Origin: Hemerocallis citrina
Lineage: Eukaryota > Streptophyta > Magnoliopsida > Asparagales > Asphodelaceae
Assembly: GCA_017893485.1 (NCBI GenBank)
Contig: CM030368.1
Coordinates: forward strand, 114,241,720 to 114,305,719
Direction: 5' to 3'
DNA length: 64,000 bases
The stretch's first letter is position 1. The number at the start of each line of letters is the position of its first letter. The position numbers and the translations under genes were made by a program. Below are positions 45,333-56,406 of this stretch, in pieces. The notes beneath the pieces were generated by a model that saw nothing but the letters and a program-made list of their open reading frames with translations, had not been told where the DNA came from and made no database searches.

Positions 45333-45334
<2 letters not shown>

Positions 45335-45388
<54 letters not shown>
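45335..45388. repeat. (TA)n tract in the TK1 3' LTR
   Basis: About 54 bp of near-pure TA. Confidence 0.9.
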
Positions 45389-45391
<3 letters not shown>

Positions 45392-46705
45392 TTTTATTAT
45401 TTTTACCCAAAGCCTATTTTTAAACAAACATAAGTATTCTTTTATTTTGAGCCCAACTAAATTTATTTTAAATGTAAGATATTTCGGCCCATTAAATAAA
45501 AGCCCATGAGTTTATTCTCTTTTTTATTACAACTTGTAGTGTAGATAATTTTTATAGATTTTTTATAAAAAATAAAATGTACAACTTTTAAAATAGGGGA
45601 CTATGGGAACACGTGCATCACACGTGCACGTGTTTGTTCACCTTTTTGCATGGCCGGATATGGATTAGGAGGGAAAAGAGAGTGGAGTTTGTGGGAGGTA
45701 ATTTTTGTGATCATGGTTGGGTACTACAACTTCCCCTTGAATCCTAGCCTTTGTTTCTTAACTCGTAGATCAATCCTAGCCTTCTATTTGTCCCAAAATT
45801 TTGTAGAAATACCCCCCACCTAGCTTAGTTATTCTTGCACTCTTCATTTTCCAAACCTGTAGTGAAAGAATACAATTATTAGTAGTAGATTATTAGTAGG
45901 AAGTGAGAATAAAAGATTGAGAGTTTGAGTGTGTGTGCTAGAAGCAAGGAGGCCGGCTACATCAAGCAAGGAGGAGACGCACTCGTGTGGGCAAGCTCAA
46001 TCTAGGAGGAGAAGGGCTTTTTGTTTAGGAGTTGTTGTGTGATTTTCTCTCCAAAATAAGGTGGGTGGTTTTCTATATTTCTAATTTAGATGTCATGCTA
46101 GGAGTGATTGAAGTAATGATGCATGAAAGAAACTAATAAGAGTACACTTAATTGGAAAAAGGACTTGCTAGTTGATCAGATTAATGCTTGATAGATGGTA
46201 TGTTAAATTGTCATGAATCTTAATTTTGTGTGCAAATTGCTTGTAGTTATGGAAATATTGAATTGGGATTGTTGATAATGTCAAAATTGAGTACAAAATG
46301 CTATTAGATGAAATTATTGTTTTATGTGCTAAATGGACTATCGTGATATTGTTTCAAATGAATAAAATTATCCCATGCATTTGGATTTATGAAAGAGGGA
46401 AAAACAGGGAATTATATTTATAATGTGATTTTTTTTACCAATTTGTATTTGAGAAATGTCAAATTTGAACTATGGATAGAGTAGTATGCAATTTAAATTA
46501 TTGTATAAGAAATGTGTATTAAATTACTGAAAAATTTATTTTAAAAATACTGGGGTGTTAATTTAAGTTAAAATATACGTTCTGGAAATTTACATGGTTT
46601 TTGGTGTAAGCAAAACAAAGATAAGAGCTTGTGAACATCGAAACATTTTAATAAGACAGAGACTCGAGTTAAATAGAATTCAAGTTGTATTTGTGACAAC
46701 TTGAG

Positions 46706-46948
46706 CCTATAGCTCAAGTGATCGGTTGGCCTTTCTGGCGCTACTGTAGCGCGGGTGTGTGGCTCTATGGTCGCTGGTTCGATACCTGTGTCCACCCTTC
46801 TTTTTGTGTGCGTTTTAAAAATACCAAACATCGAACAAAGAGTATAAAACGCTATGTCTCCCTATTCATATCGCTGAGCGCCTTCAGCCTAGTAACTAGC
46901 GGGTGCGGCTGTCTTCTCTAAGGTTGCGGGTTCGATTCTGGCGTTAGC
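46706..46948 (+). ncRNA. tRNA-like segments 1 and 2, 3' LTR copy
   Basis: Segment 1 keeps TAGCTCAAGTGA (46710) and B box GGTTCGATACC (46776-46786). Segment 2 (46873-46948) keeps its B box, but its A box has decayed (AGCCTAGTAAC). Presence in both LTRs shows the insert predates TK1's insertion. Confidence 0.5.
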
Positions 46949-47974
46949 CAGAATTTTTATATTTTTTTAAATTGATTTTGGGAGTTTTCTTGATGTATAA
47001 AAATTCCGAAAAAAATACCATAATTATTCTAAAATCATATACAACTTCTGAAAATAAATTGGAAGTTATTGGAATGAAATAAAGTGTGTTTTGAGGTAAA
47101 GTTGTATTCGAAACTATGGTTTCTTGCCGTATAATTTCATAAAAATGTGTATTTTCACGAGGTGATTAAGATAAATATTAAGAAAAGAAAATTGATGGAA
47201 AGAAAATATAAATGTGAATTTTATATGGGTCATTATTGCTAAAGAGTAGCGTGACAATGGTGATATTACGAATATTTACTTTGACTAGATGTTTTCGTAA
47301 GAAGATTTTTTTGTAGATATAAATATTGGTTATGGAATGCATGATGTATAATTGAACTCCATGTATGATAATTGATTCATTAAAAGGGTGGAAATCATGT
47401 AATTGAAAAAGAGAAATGTTCTTAAGTATGACAACTCAGATATGTAAATTTGTGAATTGAAATTAAAAATTAGGGTGTAGCCAAAACTCACACCGACAAG
47501 TGAAAGTGATGAGATATGATTATTGAAATTGAAAAGACCAAGTTTGGGTCATTGTGAAGTGAAAGAAATAAGACCGGTATTAGTGAGAGGGCTGACTCTA
47601 AGAGATTGATTTTGTTCATGATTTCATTAAATTAAAAATTAGTACATAGTAAAGAGGTGATGAAAGTGAGAGAAAAACACAAGTATGAGGGCCTCGAGTC
47701 TACGATGTAGGTGTGATTCACAGTTTGTCTTCACGATGCGTTGTGATATGACATGGGCACTACTCCGGAATTATCGGGATCTTGGCGACGCTTGTGGGGT
47801 GTTTGGTGACTACGAGAGGATCGTGTGCCATGAAGGAGGCTGAATTGTCCATAGGTTGTCTTCACGATGCGTCGTGACATGACGTGGAATTCCGCTCCAG
47901 TTTTCTGTACATGAGTTCGTACTCATAGGACATCTAGGATACTTACCGTAGTTACTATAGTAGATTAAGTCATG

Positions 47975-48258
47975 ACGAGGGACTGAACTCTACAAGATGA
48001 AGAACGGTTAAGAGGCTTGCCCTTGGACCTATGTAGTATGGGATGCATAGAATCCGAACAGGTGCGCATTAGTGTCATATAATATAAATAACTGCATTAA
48101 GGACTAAGTGCACAATCACAACACGACATCAATAGGATATTCCCTGTAGTTTGATATGTGAACAAGTTTGTGTTTGTTAAATATGGAAAATCAATTATAC
48201 TGTGTCCGGCATAGAGAGGATGGCCGTGTATAATATTTGTCGGTTGAATAAACTGATG
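47975..48258 (+). promoter_or_regulatory. Shared LTR 3' module in the TK1 3' LTR
   Basis: Core ATGTAGTATGGGATGCAT at 48031-48048, hairpin GTCGGTTGAATAAACTGATG at 48239-48258 (one base worse paired than in the 5' LTR). Confidence 0.55.
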
Positions 48259-48514
48259 TACCCACAATTTTGTATGCAGGATAAATGGCATGATAAAGAT
48301 TCAAGAAGAACTGATACTTAGAGATTATTCAAATGTTGTTATACTTTCATTTATGTAAATGTTATAATTTTGCTTCCGATGTAAAGTGTAAAGATTTCAT
48401 GTAACACTGATGTAAAGTGAAAAGTTTTAAATTTCTTGTAAAATTGTACGAAAGAATTGTAAAGATCCTGTGGAATCTCGAATTCAGTTCTATTTTGGAA
48501 TTCGGGGTGTTACA

Positions 48515-48972
48515 GTTAGGGTTTTAATGAAGTTTGGGGTAAACGGATAGGGTTTAAACAGGTATGGATCCAATAAGAAATAATAGGATTGGGTATGGGG
48601 TTTTGGGTTTTACAACCAATAAGAGGTTGGAAAAATATGTAAATGAAAATAGGATTTTTAATATAAAATCAAAAAGTAATACAATAAAAATAATAATATT
48701 AATAGTAGTAAAAATAAAAATAACAATAATAATAGCAGAAACAATAGTTATAATAATAATAATAATAACAAGACTAATAGGGTTAGTATTACAATATAAA
48801 AATTCATTGGAAAAATAGCTACAATTAAAACTATGATCATAGATAGACTTTAATAGAAAATCAAAAAACAAATTTTAACAAAAAGAGTTTAGGAGAAAAA
48901 AAAAATAATTTACAAAAATTTTAAATACGAAAAATACACAGAAAATACGTATTTGCGAAAACAAGGGTTACA
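48515..48972 (-). mobile_element. U3 end of LTR B3
   Basis: Resumption of B3 after TK1. Contains an (AAT/ATAATA)n run at 48680-48780 and ends AAGGGTTACA. No gene seen. Confidence 0.75.
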
Positions 48973-49467
48973 ATATGTCACTCACCTTATTGAAGAATCA
49001 ACAAAAATAATAAGGAGAATAAGAAAAGTTCTTCCTTTTCAAGAAATCCAAGATCATCGCTTCGAAACTCCAGGAAATCAATAATAAAGAAAACCCTTTG
49101 GATTATATGAGGATTTCTTGGTATACACATACATATACATATACATACATTTGTATTGTACCAAATTAGTACACTATACAAAATGTGTAGTATGTACTCT
49201 TGGACAAGGTGCTTATCCTTGTCATGGCAAATTAAGTTAATTGTTAGGGTTTTAGGAGGCTTAAACCCAGTTTAAGTATACATAAGAGATTAGGAAAAAC
49301 TCTTCTAGAAGCCTTATCTCTTCCACCATGCCTCCACCTCACAACCTAGCCCATACCTCCACCTCATCCCTACCCTCCTACAAGGCATGGCCGGCCCCCA
49401 TATTAAGGAAGGGTTTTTTGACAAAAGTGTGGGTGCTCTTTTGCACTCTCCCCCTCCTCTCCCCTCC

Positions 49468-49475
49468 TATAAATA
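49468..49475 (+). promoter_or_regulatory. TATA box of LTR A2
   Basis: CTCCTATAAATACCCCC preceded by a C/T-rich stretch and followed by an A-rich 'aaacacaaagacaaaagaaagg' leader. Confidence 0.6.
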
Positions 49476-50329
49476 CCCCCTCCTTTTCCACTTGTCTCAC
49501 TTTTACAAAACACAAAGACAAAAGAAAGGAAAGGAAAAGAAATAGAGAACCCACTCTAACTTGAGAGTTTTTCTTGTAGGTCTTCTTAGGAAGTTTCTAA
49601 GAGCTTAGGAAAAGGAGAAGTATAGCTTGCAAGTCCTTCCATCAAAGGAATATTAGGTGGGGGTTCTCCACTTACTTTTGTTTGTTAAGGATTGTTGTTT
49701 TTGGTTTCTTCTTTTTCTTACCTTCATTGGTTTGTTTTCTTTGTTCTTTTGGAATGGTTATTTTTGTAGTGGTGTGGTTGTATGTTGTTTCTTATTTTTG
49801 TATATTGTAGCATAACCACATAAAAAAGAGAAAAGAGTGATAAGAACCCTAATAAACACATAAAGATTGAATCTTTATGGTTGTAGTTGTTGTTCTTATG
49901 TTATTAATTGGACTAAAATGAACATATGCATATGGACTTATGTATACACCCATTTGGGTTGTAGGACTTGTTATTGGACTAAATACATAAGCATATGTAT
50001 TTTGGGTATACACCCATTTTTGGGGTGTAGGACTTGAATGTGGACTCATACATAAGCATATGAACCTTAGTATATACACCCATTTTGGGGTTGTAGAACA
50101 TACACTTGAACTCTTGGACTAAAGTATGCATATGATTGGTTGAACCAAAAAGGAGGATTCTTTACTTTATTTTATTTTGCTTAGTTCTTTTTATTAATCT
50201 TATTTAAAAAGAACCCATCTTTGATGCTAATTCTAGTATGAAAAAGAAACTAATCTAAGTTATTAGTTGTAGAATGATTAAAAGATCTCTTTTATGTTTG
50301 GCTAGTAATAATAAAGAAATAGATGCTTA

Positions 50330-52600
50330 TTCTTAAATAAAGTAGTAGTAGTAGATGTTTAAATGAAGTTTTAGTAGATGTTATGTTAAATGAAGTTGTA
50401 GTAGAGGTTTATGTTTAAATGAAATTGTAGTAGATGTTTATGTTTATATAAAGTGGTAGTAGATGTTCATGTTTAAAATGAAGTAGTAGTAGATGTTATG
50501 TTTATATAAAGTTGTAGTAGATGTTTATGTTTAAATAAAGTAGTAGTAGATGTTTATGTTTATATAAAGATGTAGTAGATGTTTATGTTTAAATAAGGTA
50601 GTAGTAGATGTTTATGTCTAATTAAAGTAGTAGTAGATGTTTATGTTAAGTGAAGTTATAGTGGATGTATATGTTTATGATTGAAGTAGTAAAGGACATT
50701 TGGTTAGGAGTATAGTAGTAACCCATGCCCCCATTGTAGTGGATATCCATGGTTAGATAGTTAGAGGTTGATGTTTATGTTGTGTTTATATTCTTGTAGA
50801 AAGATTGTACCTCCATGCTTAAGTATTGATAAAAGATACATGCTTGAAGTAAGTATCATGCTTAGGTGGTTGTAGGAAAATTGTACACCATGTTAGATTA
50901 ATATTCATGCTTAAGTTAGTAGATGTTCATGCTTAATTATTATTCATGCTTAAGTTAGTAGATGTTCATGCTTGATTACTGTTCATGCTTAAGTTAGTAG
51001 ATGTCCATGTTAGATTAATATTCATGCTTAAGTTAGTAGATGTTCATGCTTGATTATTGTTCATGCTTAAGTTAGTAGATGTTCATGCCAATGATGTTCA
51101 TGCTTAGTTAGTAGGTATTCATGCTTAGATGATATCCATGCTTAGATAGTATATGTTCATGCCTAAATATTGTTCATGATTGAGTTAGAAGATGTTCATG
51201 CTTAATAATATTCATGTTTAGATTATGGTAGGAAAGTCTTATACCATGCTTGGATCATTGTAGGAAAAATATATACCATGCTTAGATTGTAGTAGGAACC
51301 ATTATATATGCTTAGATTGTAGTAGGAACCATTATACATGCTTAGATTGTAGTAGGAACTATTGTACCATGCTTAGAATGTTGTAGGAGTTATAATTCAT
51401 GCTTAGATTGTTGTAGGAATTATTATACCATGTTTTATTGTAGTAGTAACCCATGCTTAGATTATTGTAGAAAATCCATGTTATTAATATCTATCATGTT
51501 GTAGGTTTAATGTAGAAAGGAACCATGCTGTATACATATTGTAAGAAGACCCATGCATAAGGAAATGACCCATGCTTAAGGATGTGGTAGACAGCTCATG
51601 GTTAAAAGTGTAGTAATATCCATGGTAAAGTAAATGGATACTCGTGTTAAGCTAACATGCATGCTTAAGTTGTGGCAACCATTCATGCTTTAGTTATAAC
51701 TTGTGCTTAAATGGTAGTAAGGCTTCATGTCTTGATTATAGTAATTATCCATGTTAAGTGTAGCAGTTTCTATGCTTAAGTTATAGTAATTATCCATGCT
51801 TAACTGTAGAAATTCTATGTTTATGTTTTATCCTTGCTAGATTGTATAGTAGATGTTCTACTAAGTTGTCTTCATGCTTAGATTAATGATAAGTAGCATT
51901 ACCATGTTTAGAAGGTTGTAGGTTCGTGTTTGAAGGGTACACCATGCTTAGGTTGAACACTTAAGTAGCATACCATGTTGGATCATTGTAGGAAAATGAT
52001 ATACCATACTTGGATTTTGTAGGATTTATGCGTATCTACTATACTTAGCAACGTTGTAGATTAATGCCAAGGACATATCTATACTTAGGAATGTGTAGGA
52101 TAGATGTTTCATTTATCTACCATGCCCAAGATGGTTGTAGGAATACTTAAGTAGTGAGCTATGCTTAAGATTGTTGTAGGTTCCTACCATGCTTAAGAAT
52201 TGCTGTAGGATAATGTTTAAGTTGTATACCGTGCTAAATTATTAGTACTCATGCTAAATTGTAGCATTAACCATGCTTAAGGTAGTAAGAGTTACCCATG
52301 CCAAACCTAGTAGCTATTCATGCCTTAACTTGTAGTAGCTTCTACTTAAGTCGTATCCATGTCGTGGTTGTAGCGTAGTAAAGGACTAGCATGTCATGCT
52401 TATACCGTTAGTAAAGGACCAATCGTATGGTAGTAGCAATATTGTGTGGAGAAGTATCTCTAGTTAATCCCTAGAAGGAATCCCGTGGTTGAGATTACTT
52501 AGCTAGAACCATGTATGCTTGAATAGGGTATTGTAGTCTTCTAGTTTAAAGAACCATGTTTGATTGTATATGGTAGGGAAAGATTGAAAAGGAACCATGA
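50330..52600 (+). repeat. Degenerate tandem array in LTR A2
   Basis: First (to ~50690) 'gtagtagtagatgtttatgttta' units of about 35-45 bp, then 'gttcatgcttaagttagtagat' units, then 'catgcttagattgtagtaggaa' units, drifting over 2.3 kb. The inverted counterpart in A3 is 61990-64000. No gene seen. Confidence 0.85.
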
Positions 52601-52939
52601 ACCCATGCATCTAGCTCCTAGGTGATTCTAACTCAAAAGAGAAACCAAGAATCTTGTTGCATGTAGTTCTAGTTCGTTTGGAAAGGAAACCGTGCATTCT
52701 AGTTGTGTGAGGTCCTAATCGAAACTGGACCATATCATGGGGACATTCCTCATCCGTATGGGTAATAAGGATTGGATAGACCACTAGCAATAGTTAGTTC
52801 AATAAAGGTTGATATGTCGCTTTCGGGCTTCTTATCGGTAGAATGCCTATCTCAGGCTGTTAGCAGATTCTTCTGTTGCTTCTAATTATAGAAGATCAAG
52901 TTGCTAGTAAGCACTTTTGGTTGCTTATAGGTTTGATTA

Positions 52940-53110
52940 CCTGTATGGTTGTTTGCATGTGGTTGTGCTCGTACGTGGCTCGACTGACCCGTGCGTAGCT
53001 GTTGGTCTCATACGCGGCTTATTTGGCTGGTATGTACGTTGTTATCTCATACGTAGCTTGTTGGCTCGTAGGTGTTCTGGTTACCCGTATATAGCTCACT
53101 AGCTAGTACC
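52940..53110 (+). repeat. 'cgtacgtggctcg' repeats in LTR A2
   Basis: Units such as 'gctcgtacgtggctcgactg' and 'tctcatacgcggcttatttggctg' alternate. A3 has one more ~81-bp unit (61600-61800). Confidence 0.65.
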
Positions 53111-53960
53111 CAGTTTGTTGTGCTCGTCTAGGGTGATATTATTACCCTAGGGGCTATCGACCATCAAGACATATGTTTTCTTACCCTAAGGAACTGTGGA
53201 GGAGTCACTCCTTGGGTACCGTCGGATCTTAACCGGTGTAGGTTGATCGAGGACCGGAGTATAGACGGAATCCAAGTTCAAGGTAGTGGCATGCATGTAT
53301 GTTCGCATTGCCGGGGTCTTGGATCGATGGGCCAGGAACCAGATCCTGATGGGTTCTGGTAAGTCTAGGTTGCAGCCTAGTAGAGTTGTCTTGCGAAGTC
53401 TAATTTAAGGCCTAGCATGTTGTGTTTATAATATTGTCATCCCTAGGATTGTTCAGGGTTAGGGACATCATTAGGGTAGTAAAGATCATTCACTTAGACC
53501 CTTTGCCGAAAAGAGAGGAGTGGGTCGTAGGGGACCCCTTACGACCAACTTGTCCCTTGGGGCAGACCTTAGGTGGTGTTATTAGGTTGTACCTTCCAGT
53601 CAAAGGGATACGTACGGTGGCTTCTCACGAGTTCGGAGCTCGGGTTGCGTATCTCACACTGTTAATTCCTGAAGTGCAATGATAAGGCGGGCGGAGCTAG
53701 GGGGATGGACCCCGAAACTCCGTCGGGTCCTATGCCGGGGAAGCGAACAGGCCATAGACTACGGTCTGGCTACGGGGCGGCAGGGGCCTCTCCTGTTGGC
53801 AGAAACCCCGAGGGTTCATCTGGTTTTTGAGTGAGGTTCGGTTAGCAGGGTGGTAGTGGCAACATAGACACCATGAGCGTACTGCCTTGGTAGGACTTGA
53901 CCACGTCTGCAACCTCATCGGTCACGTTGTATCTGTCAGGAACAGATTGTGTACAATTAG
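53110..53960 (+). other. GC-rich 3' part of LTR A2, no gene
   Basis: Matches A3 60660-61540 in inverse orientation and, more weakly, A1 1-200. Open frames here (for example 53422-53682) are not conserved between copies. Confidence 0.5.
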
Positions 53961-53973
53961 AAATTCATAACGC

Positions 53974-54219
53974 GGGTTCAAATCCCTATATATGGAGAAA
54001 CGGCTTGAGATGGGGCGCATGTAGTATGGGATGCATGTTGCTTCGGAGACTTGCTGGAATTAGAATAGGAGCATCCTAGTTTTAGTTAATATTGCGTTAG
54101 ATTCTAGTCATAGCACTCACGAACACTTAAACTACACCAACACAATTGTCATGTTCTGTATGTTGTTTTGGGAGATTCGCTGCTGTGTTATCAGTCTTAA
54201 AGCGTCAGTGAATACTGAC
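53974..54219 (+). promoter_or_regulatory. Shared LTR 3' module in A2
   Basis: T-arm-like GGGTTCAAATCCC (53974-53986), core ATGTAGTATGGGATGCAT (54019-54036), hairpin GTCAGTGAATACTGAC (54204-54219) followed by GTCCCCAC. Confidence 0.55.
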
Positions 54220-54514
54220 GTCCCCACTTCAATAGGTACTGGATCGCAGAAGTACAGGTGCGAGACTCAGGAGGACTCAAGGCAAGGGAAGCGAGGAGTC
54301 AGTGTCATGTTTAGTTTCGCTGTAACATGTATGTGGATTGTTTATTAGTTGAGAAGTACTCAAGTGAGAGTTACCAAGTGTTGTTCTTCATTCCTTATAC
54401 TCTGATGTAATTTGTTGAAGGTTGTAATACTTGGGATTGTAAAGGTATCATTGTAACACTATTGTAATGTATTGCAGTTGTATGATATTCAGACATGTAA
54501 TACATTGGGTGTTG

Positions 54515-54533
54515 AATAAAAAGTTTTAAATTC
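54515..54533 (+). terminator. Probable poly(A) signal of LTR A2
   Basis: AATAAAAAGTTTTAAATTC, about 90 bp before the LTR end. Same motif as in A1, A3 and C1. Confidence 0.5.
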
Positions 54534-54622
54534 TCCTGTTTTTTCTGTGTATTGTGACTAATTGAAGAAAAAGTCCTGGCTCATGTCTCGAATTCTCCAT
54601 ATAGGAAGTTCGGGGCATTACA

Positions 54623-55555
54623 GTCTTACCAATTTGCCTCAAAATCCTGTATGGCCCAATGTACCTTGGCACCAACTTTCCCCCTTTCCCGAACTTGATT
54701 ACACCTTTAGTTGGAGACACCTTGAGAAAAGCTGCATCTCCAACCTCACACTCCAAATCTCTTCGTCGAGTATCTGCATAACTCTTCTGCCGACTCTGAG
54801 CCTCGACCAACCTCTTACGAATCAGCTCAGTTTTCTCCGACGTCTGCTGCACAATCTCTAGCCCAAAATCTGTCTCTCGCCAACTTCATCCCAACAAACG
54901 GGTATCCTACACTTCCTCCCGTACATAGCTTCATACGGAGCCATCCCGATACTCGCTTGGTAACTGTTGTTATAAGAAAACTCAACCAATGCCAAGTACA
55001 TCTCCCAACTGCCCCCAAAATCCATAACACAAGCCCTAAGCATATCCTCCAACACTCGTTTCACCATTTTAGTCTGGCCATCAGTCTGCGGTTGAAAAGC
55101 AGTACTAAAATCGGTTCTGGTACCCAAAGCTGCTTGAAAACCCTTCCAAAACCTCGATGTGAACCTCGCATCCCTGTCAGAAACAATCGACACAGGAACT
55201 CCATGAATTCTCACAATCTCATCAATGTACAGCTCTGCCAATTTCTCCAACGACCAAGTAATCTTCATGGACAAAAAGTGAGCTGACTTGGTTAAAGTCA
55301 ACAATAACCCAAATTGAGTCATTGCCCTTCCGGCTCCTCGACAATCCTGTGATGAAATTCATGCTGATATTCTCTCACTTCCATTCTGGAATAGGCAATG
55401 GCTGTAACAAACCTCCAGGCCTCTGATTGTCTGCATCTATCTGCTGACAAGTCAGACACCTTGCCACAAAGTCTGCCATATCCCTCTTCAAACCAGACCA
55501 CCGAAAGTGCTGTTTGATGTCCTTATACATCTTCCTGCCTCCAGGATGCCACAAA
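54623..55555 (-). pseudogene. Integrase fragment of chromovirus D
   Basis: From right: MYKDIKQHF, LADRCRQSEA region, then [81 protein letters not shown] and GKLVPRYIGPYRILRQIGKT, breaking off exactly at the 3' end of LTR A2. The DDE Glu (DGQTER) is Lys here. Close to TK1 but a separate element. Fewer breaks than E. Confidence 0.85.
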
Positions 55556-55907
55556 GTGCTGTTTGATACCGGTTACTTCCTTCTTGCATTCTATTTTGCC
55601 ATCATGCACTCATTCATTATTTGATTCAAATCTTCCCTGTCTTTTCTCTCTCCGATTCCAGTTCTGCCTACTTCTTTATCATATTGTTATCTTGTGTTAT
55701 TTCGTTCCTTTTGATACTGTTTATTCTCTTCCATGGCTTCCATTGGACCTCATTGTTATCCACTCCTTTTCTGGTTTAGCCACTGCCTTGTTCCTTCTCC
55801 TTTGGTTCTTTGTTTTGATTACCCCAAGTTTGTTTGCTTTTGCCTATCCTATGTACTGCCTAAAAAAAAATTTGAGGACGAAATTTTTGTGTAAGGTGGG
55901 TAAGATT
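55556..55907 (+). mobile_element. 3' stub of the internal region of the B4 element, with PPT
   Basis: It starts within 'acaaagtgctgtttgat', a second copy of pol D bases 55505-55519. It ends with GAGGACGAAATTTTTGTG and the polypurine tract AAGGTGGGTAAGA immediately before TGTAAGCCC. This is a chromovirus 3'-UTR/PPT. The 5' LTR and all coding are missing. A 133-codon hydrophobic open frame here runs into the LTR and is not considered real. Confidence 0.6.
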
Positions 55908-56398
55908 TGTAAGCCCTGTTTTCCCAAATATATATTTTCTGAATATTTTCTGTATTTTTACTAATTATAAGTTCACTTTGTTTTAAAAATTGTTTCGAAT
56001 CTTATATTAAAGCGTTTTCTAATCGATAACTATATTTTGTTCGAATAATGGCATACTTTAGTTTCTGTTCCTAATTGATAGGTTATTTGTATTTTTACTC
56101 AATTTAAATGTAAATGTGTTGTTGTTGTTTGAGTTTTATTGATAATTCTATATTTTGTTATATAAATCTTATTATTATTATTATTGTTAGTATTATTTTT
56201 GTAAAGCGCGAATATGCTTATTTAATTGTATATTATTATTTGATTTGATGTATGTTTATATGTATATTTTAAAAACCCTTACAATGGTTATTATTTTCCC
56301 CCTATTGGATTTAAATATATTAATTTATTTATAACCCAAACCCATTACCCATTCTCCTATTGGATTATCTACCCTAATACCCAAACCCAATAACCCGC

Positions 56399-56406
56399 TA
56401 TATAAA
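56399..56406 (+). promoter_or_regulatory. TATA box of LTR B4
   Basis: CCGCTATATAAACC about 490 bp into the LTR, followed by an 'aaacctaaccctaaccc' leader. Confidence 0.5.

Larger units (their letters stand above)
36657..48514 (+). mobile_element. Tekay-like chromovirus LTR retrotransposon TK1, nearly complete
   Basis: 11,858 bp flanked by perfect GTTAG duplications (36652-36656, 48515-48519) within LTR B3. Order: 5' LTR, initiator-Met primer site, extra ORF, gag, probable intron, protease, RT, RNase H, integrase with chromodomain-like tail, polypurine tract, 3' LTR. The ~3.3-kb LTRs and the chromodomain-type end fit the Tekay/Del clade of Ty3/gypsy. Gag-pol has several stops and frameshifts, so the copy is not autonomous. 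The LTRs are very similar but carry visible differences and small indels, so it is older than TR1. Confidence 0.95.
45211..48514 (+). repeat. 3' LTR of TK1
   Basis: 3304 bp, TGTAATACCC...GGGGTGTTACA. Differs from the 5' LTR by scattered substitutions, a purer (TA)n, loss of about 25 bp at 45964 (between two CATCA copies) and a mutated TATA (TAGAAATA at 45804). Confidence 0.95.
31762..48972 (-). mobile_element. Solo LTR B3, host of TR1 and TK1
   Basis: The plus strand starts TGTCACGCCTCGC and ends AAGGGTTACA, with perfect ATATG duplications at 31757-31761 and 48973-48977. Subtracting TK1, TR1 and their duplications leaves about 4.0 kb, close to LTR B4 (3950 bp). No internal domain of its own, so a solo LTR. 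It holds a minisatellite (33640-34080) and a GC-rich leader (35860-36600) next to a TATATATA on the minus strand (36587-36580). Confidence 0.85.
29266..49095 (-). mobile_element. LTR C3, interrupted by solo LTR B3
   Basis: The plus strand starts TGTAGTACCCCTAATTTCC and follows C1 closely: 'caaagcacagcggaaaataaac', 'aggctagagataaccctaac', 'gcatgaaaacatcaagtgaaac' and so on. At 31761 it is cut by B3 and resumes at 48973 with ATATGTCACTCACCTTATTGAAG, exactly as in C1 from 13104. Homology to C1 stops near 49095, where family-A sequence follows. The far end is missing. Confidence 0.75.
49096..54622 (+). mobile_element. Long LTR, family A (copy A2); 5' end uncertain
   Basis: The 3' end GGGGCATTACA at 54622 and all landmarks match A1 and inverted A3. 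TATAAATA at 49468 marks the promoter. The start lies between 49096, where C3 homology ends, and about 49250; I see no matching target duplication. At more than 5 kb this is an unusually long LTR, mostly due to a 2.3-kb repeat array. There is no PBS after it; minus-strand pol D follows directly. Confidence 0.7.

Noticed and set aside
54562..55286. Plus-strand frames of 99-109 codons
   Set aside because: Shadows of the minus-strand integrase of fragment D.
55563..55964. 133-codon hydrophobic open frame, possible membrane protein
   Set aside because: It begins in filler DNA, crosses the polypurine tract and runs into an LTR. The sequence is explained by T-rich non-coding DNA.
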